Assembly (NCBI GenBank): GCA_033239125.1
Contig: BSWB01000003.1
Location: forward strand, 107,342,320 to 107,406,319
From: Fagopyrum homotropicum
Taxonomy: Eukaryota > Streptophyta > Magnoliopsida > Caryophyllales > Polygonaceae
Direction: 5' to 3'
DNA length: 64,000 nucleotides
Shown here: positions 1-9,681 of the stretch, piece after piece
How positions within the stretch are numbered: the first letter of the stretch is position 1
Layout: every line of letters begins with the position of its first letter
Made by a program: the position numbers and the translations under genes
Notes under the pieces: model-generated
Databases searched by the model: none
Seen by the model: only the letters and a program-made list of their open reading frames with translations
Told to the model about the DNA's origin: nothing

Positions 1-26
1 AACTAACGTCATAAATCATGTCATCA
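1..26 (-). repeat. End of the 3' LTR of Athila A (partial)
   Basis: These 26 bases match the end of the LTR at 20280-22080 with one difference (ATGTCATCA against ACGTCATCA) and finish in CA, the TG start of the LTR when read on the minus strand. The remainder lies left of the window. Confidence 0.85.
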
Positions 27-42
27 AAATACCCCATACTTA
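27..42 (-). other. Polypurine tract of Athila A
   Basis: Immediately inside the 3' LTR, the minus strand reads TAAGTATGGGGTATTTT directly before the LTR TG. A purine-rich run abutting the LTR is the expected plus-strand primer of reverse transcription. Confidence 0.6.
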
Positions 43-1525
43 GCACTTGCTGTCCCCGAGCAAGGTCCAACTATAGGCTACGAGATGGCATGATTTATGA
101 ATGCAGAAAAATAGAAAACTAATTTTGGAATTGTGCTTCTAAAATTGGATCACCTTCATAGTCATGTTTCATGGCAATGGACAAGCAATCATGCATTAAA
201 TGAATGAAGGCATGTAAATACAATTATACTTAACTCGAAAGTATGCATGAAAGGTGAAAATGAAGAAGTCAAGATGATCATGAGAATATCCAATCTAGAT
301 CACTAAGTCATACACATATGCAAATAGGTCACAAGGACTTAGGAAGGAAGAGGCCAAGAAACGTTGTTATAGGTGGGAACTTTTTTAGGTCATGTGATGC
401 TAATCCGGAAAAGGAACTAACTCCACAATTTCATTTTTGATCAACTTCCCCACAAGTGTATATTTTTCTCCATCTTTTCTTTCTTTTCTTTTCTTTTTCA
501 TTTTCTTTTTCTTTCACTTATTTTTGAGACAATGGCATTGATGTACAAAAGCCGAAACCTTGGTGATTAGCGGACCCCGGTATTTTTCCGAGGTGCCTCA
601 CACCGGGCACACATACCAAGGCTCGTTAGGACATTCGGTTTATCCAACTTTGGCAAGGCACAAACACCCGGTTATGTGAATGGTGCCGAGTTACTCGTCA
701 TCAAAACCAAAGTCCCCAAACCTATATTTTTCTACACTTTTCACAACAAATTTAGCACTTCATTCATCAACAACTTCACCCCACACTTGCTTTTCACACA
801 CTCAACACACTAGCATGCTCCTATTCCCGGATGGGTCAAAAGAGGTCAAATTTTTATATCAAGTGAGGTGCTCATACAACATGATCAAGATGAAAAGAAG
901 AGAGATGAATTGCCTTAATTATTCCTAAATGATGTGTAAGAACTAGCATGTAATTTCGACCATCAATCCTCAATCCAATCAAGGCAAGCATCATAATCAC
1001 AACTCATACATAGGATTCAAGAGAAGTATTTCAAGTCCACATATGCATGAATCCATTCAACACACAAGGCTTTCCATAATCAATTCACAAAACAATCTCA
1101 TCATGAGGGTCATATCCAAACTAGGAAGCACAAACTTTTTTTTTTAAATTTTCTGATTTTTTGGAATTTTCGAAATATATATGTACCAAAAGCTAATGAA
1201 ACATGTGACGATATGAAACTATCCTAGATGCAATCATGCAAATGATTATGAAAACCCCACCCCATACTTAAAAACACATTGTCCCTAATGTGCAAATTAA
1301 ATAAAGAAGTGAAAGAGAGTCCTCACAATGTAAAAATGGTGTTTTCGGTATTTTGGTTCACTCATGTGGAATGATGGTGGATGATCAATCAAAGGTGGTA
1401 GAGAGCTCTTGATGTTCATTATGGCGTCGGGACCCGCGCTAAGCACCGCAAGCCGTCCAAGTCCCACGTCTGCTCCACCCACGTTTGATGCGGGATCATT
1501 ATCATCATCATCTCCATGTCTTGCA
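43..1525 (-). other. 3' non-coding region of Athila A
   Basis: AT-rich sequence between the polypurine tract and the insertion point of Z, with no convincing reading frame on either strand. A pyrimidine-rich run (about 473-521) would be purine-rich in the element's own sense. The short open frames here (82 aa or fewer) look random. The last five bases, TTGCA at 1521-1525, are the likely target-site copy of Z, but the partner copy is missing on the right because that end of Z is truncated. Confidence 0.6.
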
Positions 1526-1627
1526 TGTAATATCCGGAATTTTTATTCCGTTTATTTCTGTTATAAACCCGATCTCGATCAGTTGATTCATATCCGTCTA
1601 CTTAGTTAGACATATTATGATAAAATT

Positions 1628-1771
1628 TATCATTTTATGTAGATCCCCTTCACATAAAATGATGGAATCCTTTAAAAGTTTATCATTTTATGTAACTTCC
1701 CCTTCACATAAAATGATAGGATCTTTATAAAATTTATCATTTTAGGTAGCTTACCTTCACCTAAAATAATA
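1628..1771 (+). repeat. Three tandem stem-loops in Z LTR 1
   Basis: Three units of the form TATCATTTTATGT - 11 or 12 bases - ACATAAAATGATR at 1628-1664, 1681-1718 and 1735-1771. The third unit reads TATCATTTTAGGT / ACCTAAAATAATA: a T-A pair of the stem has become G-C on both arms. The set recurs at about 9961-10104 in LTR 2, and a related set is in the X LTRs. Confidence 0.85.
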
Positions 1772-1793
1772 AGTTTAGCCCTGATTTAGAATA

Positions 1794-1950
1794 TGACAAG
1801 GCCCGGACAAGTCTGTGACGAAGCTGTGACAAGGTCCAGACAAGGCTGTGACGAAGCTGTGACAAGGCCAGACAAGGCTGTGACGAGTTTGTGACAAGGC
1901 CAGACAAGGCTGTGACAAGTCTGTGACAAGCCTAGACAGGCTGTTGACAG
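1794..1950 (+). repeat. TGAC-rich short repeat array in Z LTR 1
   Basis: Degenerate tandem motif of about 10-20 bases built on GTGACAAGGC, AGACAAGGC and GTGACGAAGC. The core TGAC(A/G)A recurs about ten times. The same array is in LTR 2 (about 10127-10283) and a related one in the X LTRs. TGACG is the core of as-1-type bZIP sites and TTGAC of WRKY W-boxes; a regulatory role is inference. Confidence 0.7.
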
Positions 1951-2959
1951 CCCAACGCCAGCAGCCCGTTCAGTCCCAACGGATCCAGCCGCCTGCTGCC
2001 TTCTCCAGCCCAGCTGCTGCAGCCCAGTAGCGCCTGCTGCTTACTCCAGCCCACTGCCTTGCCCGTCTTCAGCCAGCTCCTGCCTTACCTTCTTCAACTC
2101 GTGCCCAGCAGCCCAAGATAGCAGCCCAGTTCCTGTCCTACTGAGGTGCACGTTCAGCCCAACAGCAGTAACTCGCCTATTCCAGCCCAGGAAAGAGTAG
2201 CCCTTTACCTTCTGCATACCCACGACAATTTAAGCCAGCTGGAAGAATATTTTGCAGCAATTAATTGGCCATAAATCCCTATGTAACAGCCGTTAAATTA
2301 GGAAGGAAACTCACCTTCTGTTCAGCAGACAATCACACGTTAATTCTGTCCAGATTCACACCAACCGTCAATTGCAGCCATTGGAATCTGCAACGAGTCC
2401 ATACCAACCTTCTGCACGTAGCCAGCCGCGTCAAGAGGTTAGTACAGCAATCTGATTCTTCCATCTTCACCTTATTCTCTCTACCGACTCCTCTGGACTG
2501 TTTGTGCGCGAGCAGGAGGACGGAACATTCTCTTCTACCACGTTCATCCGACTACGTTGTGCTAGAGCCTCAGACAAGTCACTGCTTACTGTACGAAGGT
2601 GAGTACATCCCGGATCCGGACACTCCTCTTTTGCAGTCACCTCTCTCCTGCTTGTCTCATTTCGTCCCATCTATCCTTAGGTTAGGAAGAACATACGAGC
2701 CTTCTTCGAAAACGAGAGTAGACGTCTCAGGACCGTCAAACTGAAGAAGGTAAATTCCCTCTCTCCCACAGCTTGATCCCATGTACTCTAGGTGTAAAGA
2801 ATTAAGTTGGTACAAAGAGCTGCATAGTTTTCCGATTAGTCTAAGGAGAAGGTTATTGTATAAGCTTATGTATGCCTACCAACTCCGTAATGCTAGGTTG
2901 ATGAGTTGCTGTAATTCGGCCTTGGACATAGGAGATAGTAATAGGTAGCTGCTGAGTTT

Positions 2960-2967
2960 TATAAATA
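2960..2967 (+). promoter_or_regulatory. Candidate TATA box of Z LTR 1
   Basis: TATAAATA followed by AAAGAATAG, about 770 bp before the donor-like stem-loop. In solo LTR W1 the clear TATA box lies about 820 bp before the equivalent stem-loop, so the position agrees. Other AT-rich stretches of the LTR could serve instead. Confidence 0.35.
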
Positions 2968-3727
2968 AAAGAATAGAAATAAAGGGCTGCTGTAAAATTG
3001 AATTTTATGCCTTCAGCTTTTGACTTATAAACTGCCATCTTACCGACCAATGTTTGAGCGTTTGGATGAAGATCCACCGTTGAATTTTGGATATGTTGTA
3101 GACGGATATATGTAGTTTAGCATATTAAAATTTGGGAAGAAGATGAACGGTCGGATTAGAAGTTATGAGCTTCCGAAGTTAGGTAGTTGAGCAGTTTTGG
3201 TAAACTTAAGTTTTGGCTAAGTATAGGAATTTTGAGTGAAGTAGCCAACTTTGTGAATTTTTATAAAATTAATGGCTGAACAGTTTGGAGGAATTCTTTC
3301 TCCTAAGGTTAGATAGAACCTCATAGATGATCTAGAGATTTAATTCGGAATTATTATAAGCTGTTAAGAATTTTATATTTAGAACCGAAGTTAGACTTTT
3401 ACGTTTCTTCCGGAAAATAGAAACATAGGAAAAATGTCCGTTTGGAACCAAATAAAATTTTAGGAGTTAGAATATGATTTTAGAACCTCAAATAGGAGTT
3501 TAGACATGAATTCTAGATTTTTCGGGAATTTCGGGACCAAGGGTAAAATGGTCATTTTACCCTAAATTAACACTGTAACTAGTTATGTCTTAATACATTA
3601 TTCGATCTTAGAAGTTTTAGACTTCTAACTACGTGAGAGTGTGCTAATACACTTATCGCCTTTGACAGGCAACTGAGTTGCTACCGTTTACAGAGCGAGT
3701 GATTTACAAATAGTCGAGCGTGATAAT

Positions 3728-3750
3728 AAGTAAGTCCTTTGGGCTTATTT
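3728..3750 (+). promoter_or_regulatory. Stem-loop containing a 5' splice-site-like sequence (Z LTR 1)
   Basis: AAGTAAGTCC - TTT - GGGCTTATTT. As RNA all ten pairs can form with two G-U wobbles. LTR 2 (12060-12082) has GGGCTTACTT and only one wobble. GTAAGT is a consensus plant 5' splice site, here in the 5' arm. The same structure is found in X (31798-31817), Y (35274-35295), W1 (14676-14694, minus) and W2 (23594-23612, minus). Confidence 0.6.
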
Positions 3751-4185
3751 AGCTGACTTCTAAATATGAGTATAAATGATGATGGTGGTGTGTGATTGAA
3801 ATGTTTAGAGAGATAGGTTGTGATATATAATTACCGACCTATATTTTGGCCTAAGAGTAACGGGTGGTGGCATTCTGCTCAGTAGCTTGCGGGCGCTGGG
3901 GGTTTCTTTCGGGACTAGTCCACACTTGGTTTGTAGTGATGCTACTAGTGGAAGTCAGCTAGACCTACACCAGTTGGATAAGGAACGGAGACGAGAACTA
4001 ATAAAAATTCTCGTGCCACAACTTAAATTGAATAATGTGAATCATTTAAATAATAGATAATAAACGGTTGAGTGCCAGCATGATGTTTGTTTATTTTTGT
4101 TTCTGCGTGTGCTTGTGCTGTTATCATTTTTGTTTATATTTGGATAGTTAGCTAACTGTTGATATGTTGTTTAGATTTGCCACAG
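3730..4185 (+). other. Putative intron in Z LTR 1, enclosing a poly(A) signal
   Basis: GTAAGT donor at 3730 and TTTGCCACAG|GTTAG acceptor ending at 4185, 456 bp apart, with AATAAA at 4059-4064 between. Equivalent donor-AATAAA-acceptor order and spacing occurs in X (31799-32232), Y (35276-35776), W1 (14694 to 14246, minus) and W2 (23612 to 23167, minus). This is a prediction from motifs; no transcript evidence is available here. Confidence 0.4.
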
Positions 4186-4502
4186 GTTAGAGCAGATACC
4201 GAGTGATCCAGATGGTAGTGGTCAGCCGGGGTGTCGTACTTTAGGACGTTTTACAGTTTCTGCATTTGTGGGTTTTATAGTTGAACCTTGTTTCCTTTCG
4301 TACTTTGTTATATTACGTTTTCCGGCTGTAGTTGATCTGGTCACATTCATGCATTATTAAGAACTATTTTATGATTTCTGGTTTTTCCTTATCTGTGCCT
4401 TGTTGTAAGATCTTGTTAAGTTGTTGTCAAACTAAGGTCGGGACCCACTGTGCGGTCCTAACTAGTAACTCCCTAAGTTGTAAAATTTGGGGTGTTACAA
4501 CA

Positions 4503-4514
4503 TGGTATCAGAGC
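4503..4514 (+). other. Primer binding site of Z (initiator tRNA-Met)
   Basis: TGGTATCAGAGC starts three bases after the LTR end. It is the standard complement of the 3' end of plant initiator tRNA-Met used by most plant chromoviruses. The copy after LTR 2 is at 12835-12846. Confidence 0.9.
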
Positions 4515-4529
4515 TCTAGGTTGGCAACA

Positions 4530-4562
4530 ATGGCACTTGAATCTTCTAAAAAGGTCATATAA
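4530..4562 (+). CDS. Conserved upstream mini-ORF in the Z leader
   Basis: A 10-codon frame opening ATGGCACTTGAATC in the context AACAATGGC, which is favourable for plant initiation, 15 bases after the primer site. X (32551-32571) and Y (36143-36163) carry the same start but end after six codons (MALEIF, MALAIF). It precedes the gag start by about 230 bases and would be met first by scanning ribosomes. It could be a translational regulator, or its conservation may reflect an RNA-level role of the leader. Confidence 0.35.
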   Translation: MALESSKKVI

Positions 4563-4763
4563 GTAAATAAACAGAACCCGGAAAGGGTCTGAGTTTTCCA
4601 AAGAGAATTTTGGTTTTAAAATGCATAAAGAGTCGGGTTGGGATAGAAAGTACGGATGACCACCACTACCTCTGCGGATCTCGGTATTCTTAGAATAATT
4701 ATAGATTTTTACTGTTATGATAGATTAGCTAGCTTATAACTGTAGTTGTTACTATTCGTGCAG

Positions 4764-6229
4764 ATGGCACGTACTAGGGCTGCACAGGTGACTGGCCGAG
4801 GTAAGGGTCGTCCCCCCTTCCCCCAGTCAGACAGGATCGAGCTGATAGCACCCCTACTGTTAGAGGGCGTGGTCGTGGGGGTAGACCCCCACTAGGGAGA
4901 GGCCGAGGACGAGTTCCTCGAGAGGACCCACCTGTAGCCAGCATACCAGAGGCTGCTGTGGAAGAGGTAGCCGAGAGTGTAGGCCCCGAGGTTAGGCCGG
5001 AGACCGCTGCTAGGTCTGGAGCGCCAGGAGCACGTTCTACCGAGTTAGGACGTGTTTCTATTGGAGCATCTGAGTACAGGGAGTTCAAAGCCTATGTTGA
5101 GCGCAGGGAGGAAGCTGCCAGAGTTGAGAGGCTTACTCAGGTACCACCGGTGGTACCGGCTAGGTCAGCTCAGGTGACACAAGGAGTGTCTCAGGTGCCG
5201 GCTGTATCTGAGAGGAGGGCTGATGCTGATAGAGCACCTACTGGGTCCAGAGCACCGAGACCGGATGAGTGGTTGAAGGCTTTCAACTCTCAGAAGGTCC
5301 CCTCATTCAGCGGAGAGATAGGGCTAGAGGTGGAGCATTGGATAGGGAAGATTGAGACTGCTTTGGAGGCAATACGTTGCCCCGTGGATTGACAGGTAGA
5401 TTTGATACAGACCTGTTTCACAGATGATGCTCATTCATGGTGGCGTACCATTCGTGGCCGAGTCACCAGCTGGGAGCAGATGAGGAACATTGTTAGAGAC
5501 AGGTACTGTCCAGTTTCGCTGAGGAGAGAGAGATTCCAGGATTTCATTGAGGCGGGATTTGAAGATATCCCGATTGCTGCAGCTATAAAGAAATTTCAGA
5601 AGGAATTGACCTTACTTGGACCATCTGCACCTTCAGAAGAGCAGCATGTTTACCTTTTCTCCAGGAGGTTGAGAGAGAGTACCCGATTCTACCTGGCTGG
5701 ATTCCGCTGTGAGACCTTGTCTGATTATCAGGATAGGGCTTCTGCTTATGAGAGAGATAGGCCAGCTTCTAGGAAAGCAGCTCAGTCTAGTGGGCCGGAT
5801 AAGCGGCAGAGGACAGGACATGCTGGTAGCAGTGCAGCAGTAGCAGGTTATGGTCGAGGACAGACTCAGAGGAGGTCCAGCTACCACTCTACAGTTCGGA
5901 CTCCCGGTGGAGATCGATAGTGCTTTAACTGTGGTGGCCGTGATCACATCAAGACGGATTGCTCGAAACCACCTATCACTTGCTTCACTTGTGGGAAGCC
6001 GGGACACAGAGCTACTTTCTGCCGTCAGGGCAAGGCTCCTTCTCAGCAGGGATCTTCTCCTGCAGGTGCTGAGAAGAGTGTACAGAGACCCCCTCAGTAC
6101 CGAGCTCCGAGTCAGCAGCAGCAGCAGTACCGGGCCCCAGGACATCCTACTTCATACAGTACTGCACAGGGATCAGGCCGTGGCAGAGGACGTGGTAGTA
6201 CCACTGACACCAGAGGAGGACCATCGAGA
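4764..6229 (+). pseudogene. gag: Z gag region (broken)
   Basis: The start ATG at 4764 opens MARTRAAQVTGRG, a basic, RG-rich N-terminus. A 1-bp deletion near 4814-4820 shifts the frame; the second partial copy (13096-13225) has the extra base and stays open, which shows the loss directly. After the shift the frame runs through a retrotransposon gag domain (about 5260-5720, with WWRTIRGRVTSW and an FYLAG motif), with a TGA at 5390-5392. A TAG at 5918-5920 sits directly before a zinc knuckle of form CX2CX4HX4C (CFNCGGRDH), and a second cysteine motif (CFTCGKPGH) follows. Gag packages the RNA genome into cytoplasmic particles. The TGA could derive from CGA and the TAG from CAG by C-to-T change. 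Confidence 0.9.
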
Positions 6230-7459
6230 GTGTTCGAGCTGAGGAACACTGAGCAGCCTGTAGCACCTGTGACCACATGTACTATTTGGATCCATGACTT
6301 ACCTGTGAGAGTTTTATTTGATACGGGTGCTACGCACTCATTTATATCAAATGCATGTGTAGATAGGTTGTCCTTAGCTACAGTAGAGGGTGTACCTTTT
6401 GTGGTTGGGTTACCAGATGGGGGTAAGGTTAGAGGATCTCGAGAGATTTATGACTGCCCTATTCACCTGGGAGGCTGGATTTGGTTAGTAGATTTTCTAG
6501 TTATGCCCTTAGCCCATGAGGACGTGATACTGGGGATGGATTGGATGACTAGGCATGGAGCAGTCTTGGATATTGGTAGGAGGACTGTGACTGTCGCCAC
6601 GGAGGAGGGTCACAGAGTGATATTCCGAGGTTGGGACCTCGAAAAGACCGGCACAGTTATCAGCGCATTGAGAGCAGCTAGATTGATAGCACAGGGTTGC
6701 GAGGCCTTCTGGTGTTATGCCATGAAGGAGCGCAAGAGCCTGACAGTAGAGGAGATACCAGTTGCCTGCGAGTTTGCAGGGGTATTCAGTGACGACTTAC
6801 CTGGGCTACCTCCACAGAGGAGTGTTGATTTTGGCATCGAGTTAGAGCCGGGCACGAGACCGATCTCGAAGGCCCCGTACCGCATGGCCCCGATAGAGCT
6901 GCTTGAGTTGAAGAAGCAGTTAGAGGAGTTAGCAGAGAAGGGCTTCATACGCCCTAGTGTTTCTCCCTGGGGCGCACCAGTATTGTTTGTGAGGAAGAAG
7001 GATGGATCGATGAGACTGTGTATCGACTACAGGGAGTTGAACAGGGTCACCATCAAGAATAAGTATCCACTACCTCGCATAGATGATCTGCTGGACCAGC
7101 TACATGGGGCGTCAGTGTTCTCGAGGATAGATTTGAGATCGGGTTATCACCAGCTGAGGGTGAGAGATCAAGACATACCTAAGACGGCATTCCGGACTAG
7201 GTATGGTCATTATGAGTTTGTAGTGATGCCATTCGGGCTCACTAATGCGCCAGCAGTATTTATGGAGTTGATGAATGGGATTTTCATCGACTTCTTAGAC
7301 CAGTTTGTAGTGGTCTTCATTGACGACATTCTAGTTTACTCTAGAAGTCGAGAGGAGCATGCCGGACACTTGAGACAGTGTTACAGATTCTACAGGATAG
7401 TCAGCTATATGCTAAACTATCCAAGTGTGAGTTCTGGATGTCAGAGGTGGCGTTCCTAG
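6230..7459 (+). pseudogene. pol: Z pol: aspartic protease and reverse transcriptase (N-terminal part)
   Basis: In the same frame as the gag region, so gag and pol were one polyprotein. The protease active site is VLFDTGATHSFIS (about residues 27-39 of this stretch) and the flap/ILGMDW region follows. RT begins near KKDGSMRLCIDYRELN, then SRIDLRSGYHQLRV, the MPFGLTNAP block and the catalytic FIDDILVYS, which corresponds to the YXDD box. A 1-bp deletion near 7379, just after the HAGHLRQ segment, shifts the frame and gives a false C-terminus to 7459. RT copies the element RNA using initiator tRNA-Met as primer. Confidence 0.93.
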
Positions 7460-8349
7460 GCCATGTAGTGACTGCTGAGGGGATTAAGGTCGACCCAGCG
7501 AAGATTGAGTCAGTGTCCTCTTGGCAACCTCCGAAGAATGTTAAGGAGGTTCGCAGCTTCCTTGGATTAGCAAGTTATTACCGTCGGTTTGTGGAAGGGT
7601 TTTCCCTGATCGCCCGGCCACTTACTTCCCTCCTAAGGAAGACTACTCGGTTCATCTGGTCTGAGCCGTGTCAGCAGAGTTTTGAGGAGCTGAAGAGGAG
7701 ATTGACGTCTGCTCCGATCTTAGCACAGCCTGAGGGTACAGAGGACTTTGTAGTGTACAGTGACGCATCCAAGCTGGGCTTGGGGTGTGTCTTGATGCAG
7801 AGGGGTAAGGTTATAGCATATGCGTCTCGACAGCTGAAGACGTATGAAGAGAACTACCCCACCCATGACCTGGAGTTAGCTGCGGTAGTACATGCTCTTA
7901 AGATCTGGCGTCATTATCTCTATGGAGCGACCTGTAAGAGCTTCACAGACCATAAGAGTCTGAAGTACATATTCACTCAGCGGGAGTTGAATAACCGCCA
8001 GAGGCGGTGGCTAGAGTTGATCAAGGATTTTGACCTTGAGATTCTCTACCACCCCGGAAAGGCGAATGTAGTTGCTGACGCTTTGAGTCGGAAGACGCCT
8101 CGGGAGAAGGCGATAGCTCGGTTGACAGTACAGCCACAGTTACAGAGTGACTTAGCTTGGTTGGAGGTAGAGATCCAGTTCCCCGATACAGCTCATCAGT
8201 TAGCCACCTTAGAGTTACTTCCTGACCTGTTGGGTGAGATCCGACAGAAGCAGGAGACCTGTCCGACTTTGACCCGGATCCGAGACCGGATGTCACGAGA
8301 TGAGGCACCTCAGTTCACTATCGGTGCCGATGGAGTGATGAGACGATAG
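7378..8349 (+). pseudogene. pol: Z pol: RT thumb/connection and RNase H
   Basis: Continues RT after the frameshift, from LYAKLSKCEFW and FLGHVVTAEGI through the YYRRF and PLTSLL blocks. RNase H follows with VYSDASKLGLGCVLM (first acidic residue), YPTHDLELAAVV (second), TDHKSLKYI (third) and YHPGKANVVADALSR, where the domain ends. The frame then enters the linker to integrase and stops at TAG 8347-8349, beyond which the same frame stays open into integrase. RNase H removes the RNA strand during reverse transcription. The catalytic residues I can see are present, so decay is limited to the frameshift and the stop. Confidence 0.92.
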
Positions 8350-8361
8350 GACCGTGTCTGT

Positions 8362-9681
8362 GTGCCATCAGACAGTGAGCTGAGACAGAGGATACTAGGT
8401 GAGGCTCATGCTACCCCTTACTCCGTACATCCAGGAGCGAGTAAGATGTATAAGGACGTAAGACGTTCCTTCTGGTGGGGTGGTTTGAAGCCTGATGTGG
8501 CCCGATATGTAGCCCAGTGTGCGACCTGTCAGCAGGTCAAGATTGAGCATCGTAGATCCGGAGGAGAGCTACACCCACTTCCAGTACCACATTGGAAGTG
8601 GGAAGACATTTCTATGGATTTCGTTACCGGATTGAGGCTCAGCAGAGGTTTTGATGCCATTTGGGTAGTGGTAGACCGTTTGACGAAGACCGCACGTTTC
8701 ATTCCGATTAAGGAAACGTGGCCGGTAAGTCGTCTAGCAGAGGAGTTCACCAGGCACATAGTGAGACTCCATGGAGTACCGAGGACTATCGTCTCCGACA
8801 GGGATGAACGTTTTACCTCGAGGTTTTGGCAGCAGGTACATACTGCTTTGGGGACGAGCCTCCACTTTACCACTGCCTACCATCCACAGACGGACGGTCA
8901 GTCCGAGAGGACCATTCAGACCCTAGAGGATATGTTGCGGGCATGTGTGCTAGATTGGGGACAGGTATGGCCAGATCACCTCCCACTAGTAGAGTTTTCA
9001 TATAATAACAGTTGGCACGCGTCTATTGGGATGGCACCCTATGAGGCTTTGTACGGGCGGAGATGTCGTACACCGCTATGTTGGGATGAGCCTAGCAAGG
9101 ATGATGGAGTAGTACCAGATCAGATACAGGACGACATCGCCCGGATTGCCTTAGTCCGGGAGAGGATGTTAGCAGCTCAGAGTCGTCAGAAGTCCTACGC
9201 CGACAAAAGGCGTCGACCTTTGGAGTTTAGAGTAGGTACACAGGTGTGGTTGAGAGTGTCACCTACGAGAGGAGTTAGACGTTTCGGCATTAAGGGGAAG
9301 CTGAGTCCCCGATATGTCGGTCCATTTGAGATCTTAGAGAGAGTCGGAGAGGTTGCCTACCGACTAGCACTGCCACCAAGATTAGAGGGAGTACACCCAG
9401 TTTTTCATGTATCTCAGCTGCGAGAGTACATACCGGATCCTAGACACGTCATCAGTCATGAGGATCTGATAGTCGAGCCAGACCACACTTTTGTGGAGTA
9501 TCCAGTAGCCGTCCTAGAGCGTAGCATTAGGCGCCTGCGTTCTAAGGAGATACCGATGCTAAGGATTCAGTGGTCTAGACGAGGGATTGATGAGGCTACT
9601 TGGGAGACAGAGGAGAGTATTAGACGTAACTACCCTGAGTTCTTTGCGGAGCTAGCCGCTACCTCAGTACCGACGGGTTAG
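8362..9681 (+). pseudogene. pol: Z pol: integrase with C-terminal chromodomain
   Basis: Open for 439 codons in the same frame as RNase H, separated from it only by the stop at 8347. The zinc-binding region shows HPGASKMYKDVRR...CATCQQ. The catalytic triad is seen in ISMDFVTGL (D), IVSDRDERF (D) and PQTDGQSERT (E). The GPY/F module follows (RYVGPFEILERVG), then HPVFHVSQLREY. A chromodomain-like tail begins at about YPVAVLERSIRRLRS and includes WETEESIRRNYPEFF. Chromodomains steer insertion to particular chromatin, usually heterochromatin. The first ATG of this stretch is not a real start; the protein was made by cleavage of the polyprotein. Confidence 0.93.

Larger units (their letters stand above)
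1526..4499 (+). repeat. Z LTR 1
   Basis: 2974 bp, TGTAATATCC...GTGTTACA. The copy at 9859-12831 is 2973 bp; reading the two against each other I count about 22 substitutions, mostly C/T or A/G, and one 1-bp indel. In order it holds a CCGGAAT...ATTCCG mini-hairpin at the start, three tandem stem-loops (1628-1771), a TGAC-rich repeat array (1794-1950), a GC-richer section, a candidate TATA box, a splice-donor-like stem-loop (3728-3750), AATAAA (4059-4064) and an acceptor-like CACAG|GTTAG (4185). Open frames inside the LTR are not convincing genes. Confidence 0.92.

Noticed and set aside
2265..2744. 159 aa frame in each Z LTR (also 10598)
   Set aside because: Inside the LTR, low complexity, no recognisable domain, and overlapped by an opposite-strand frame; near-identical LTRs explain its repetition.
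8529..8873. Minus-strand frames opposite Z integrase, RT and gag
   Set aside because: Mirror frames of the real plus-strand pol, which has all the catalytic motifs.
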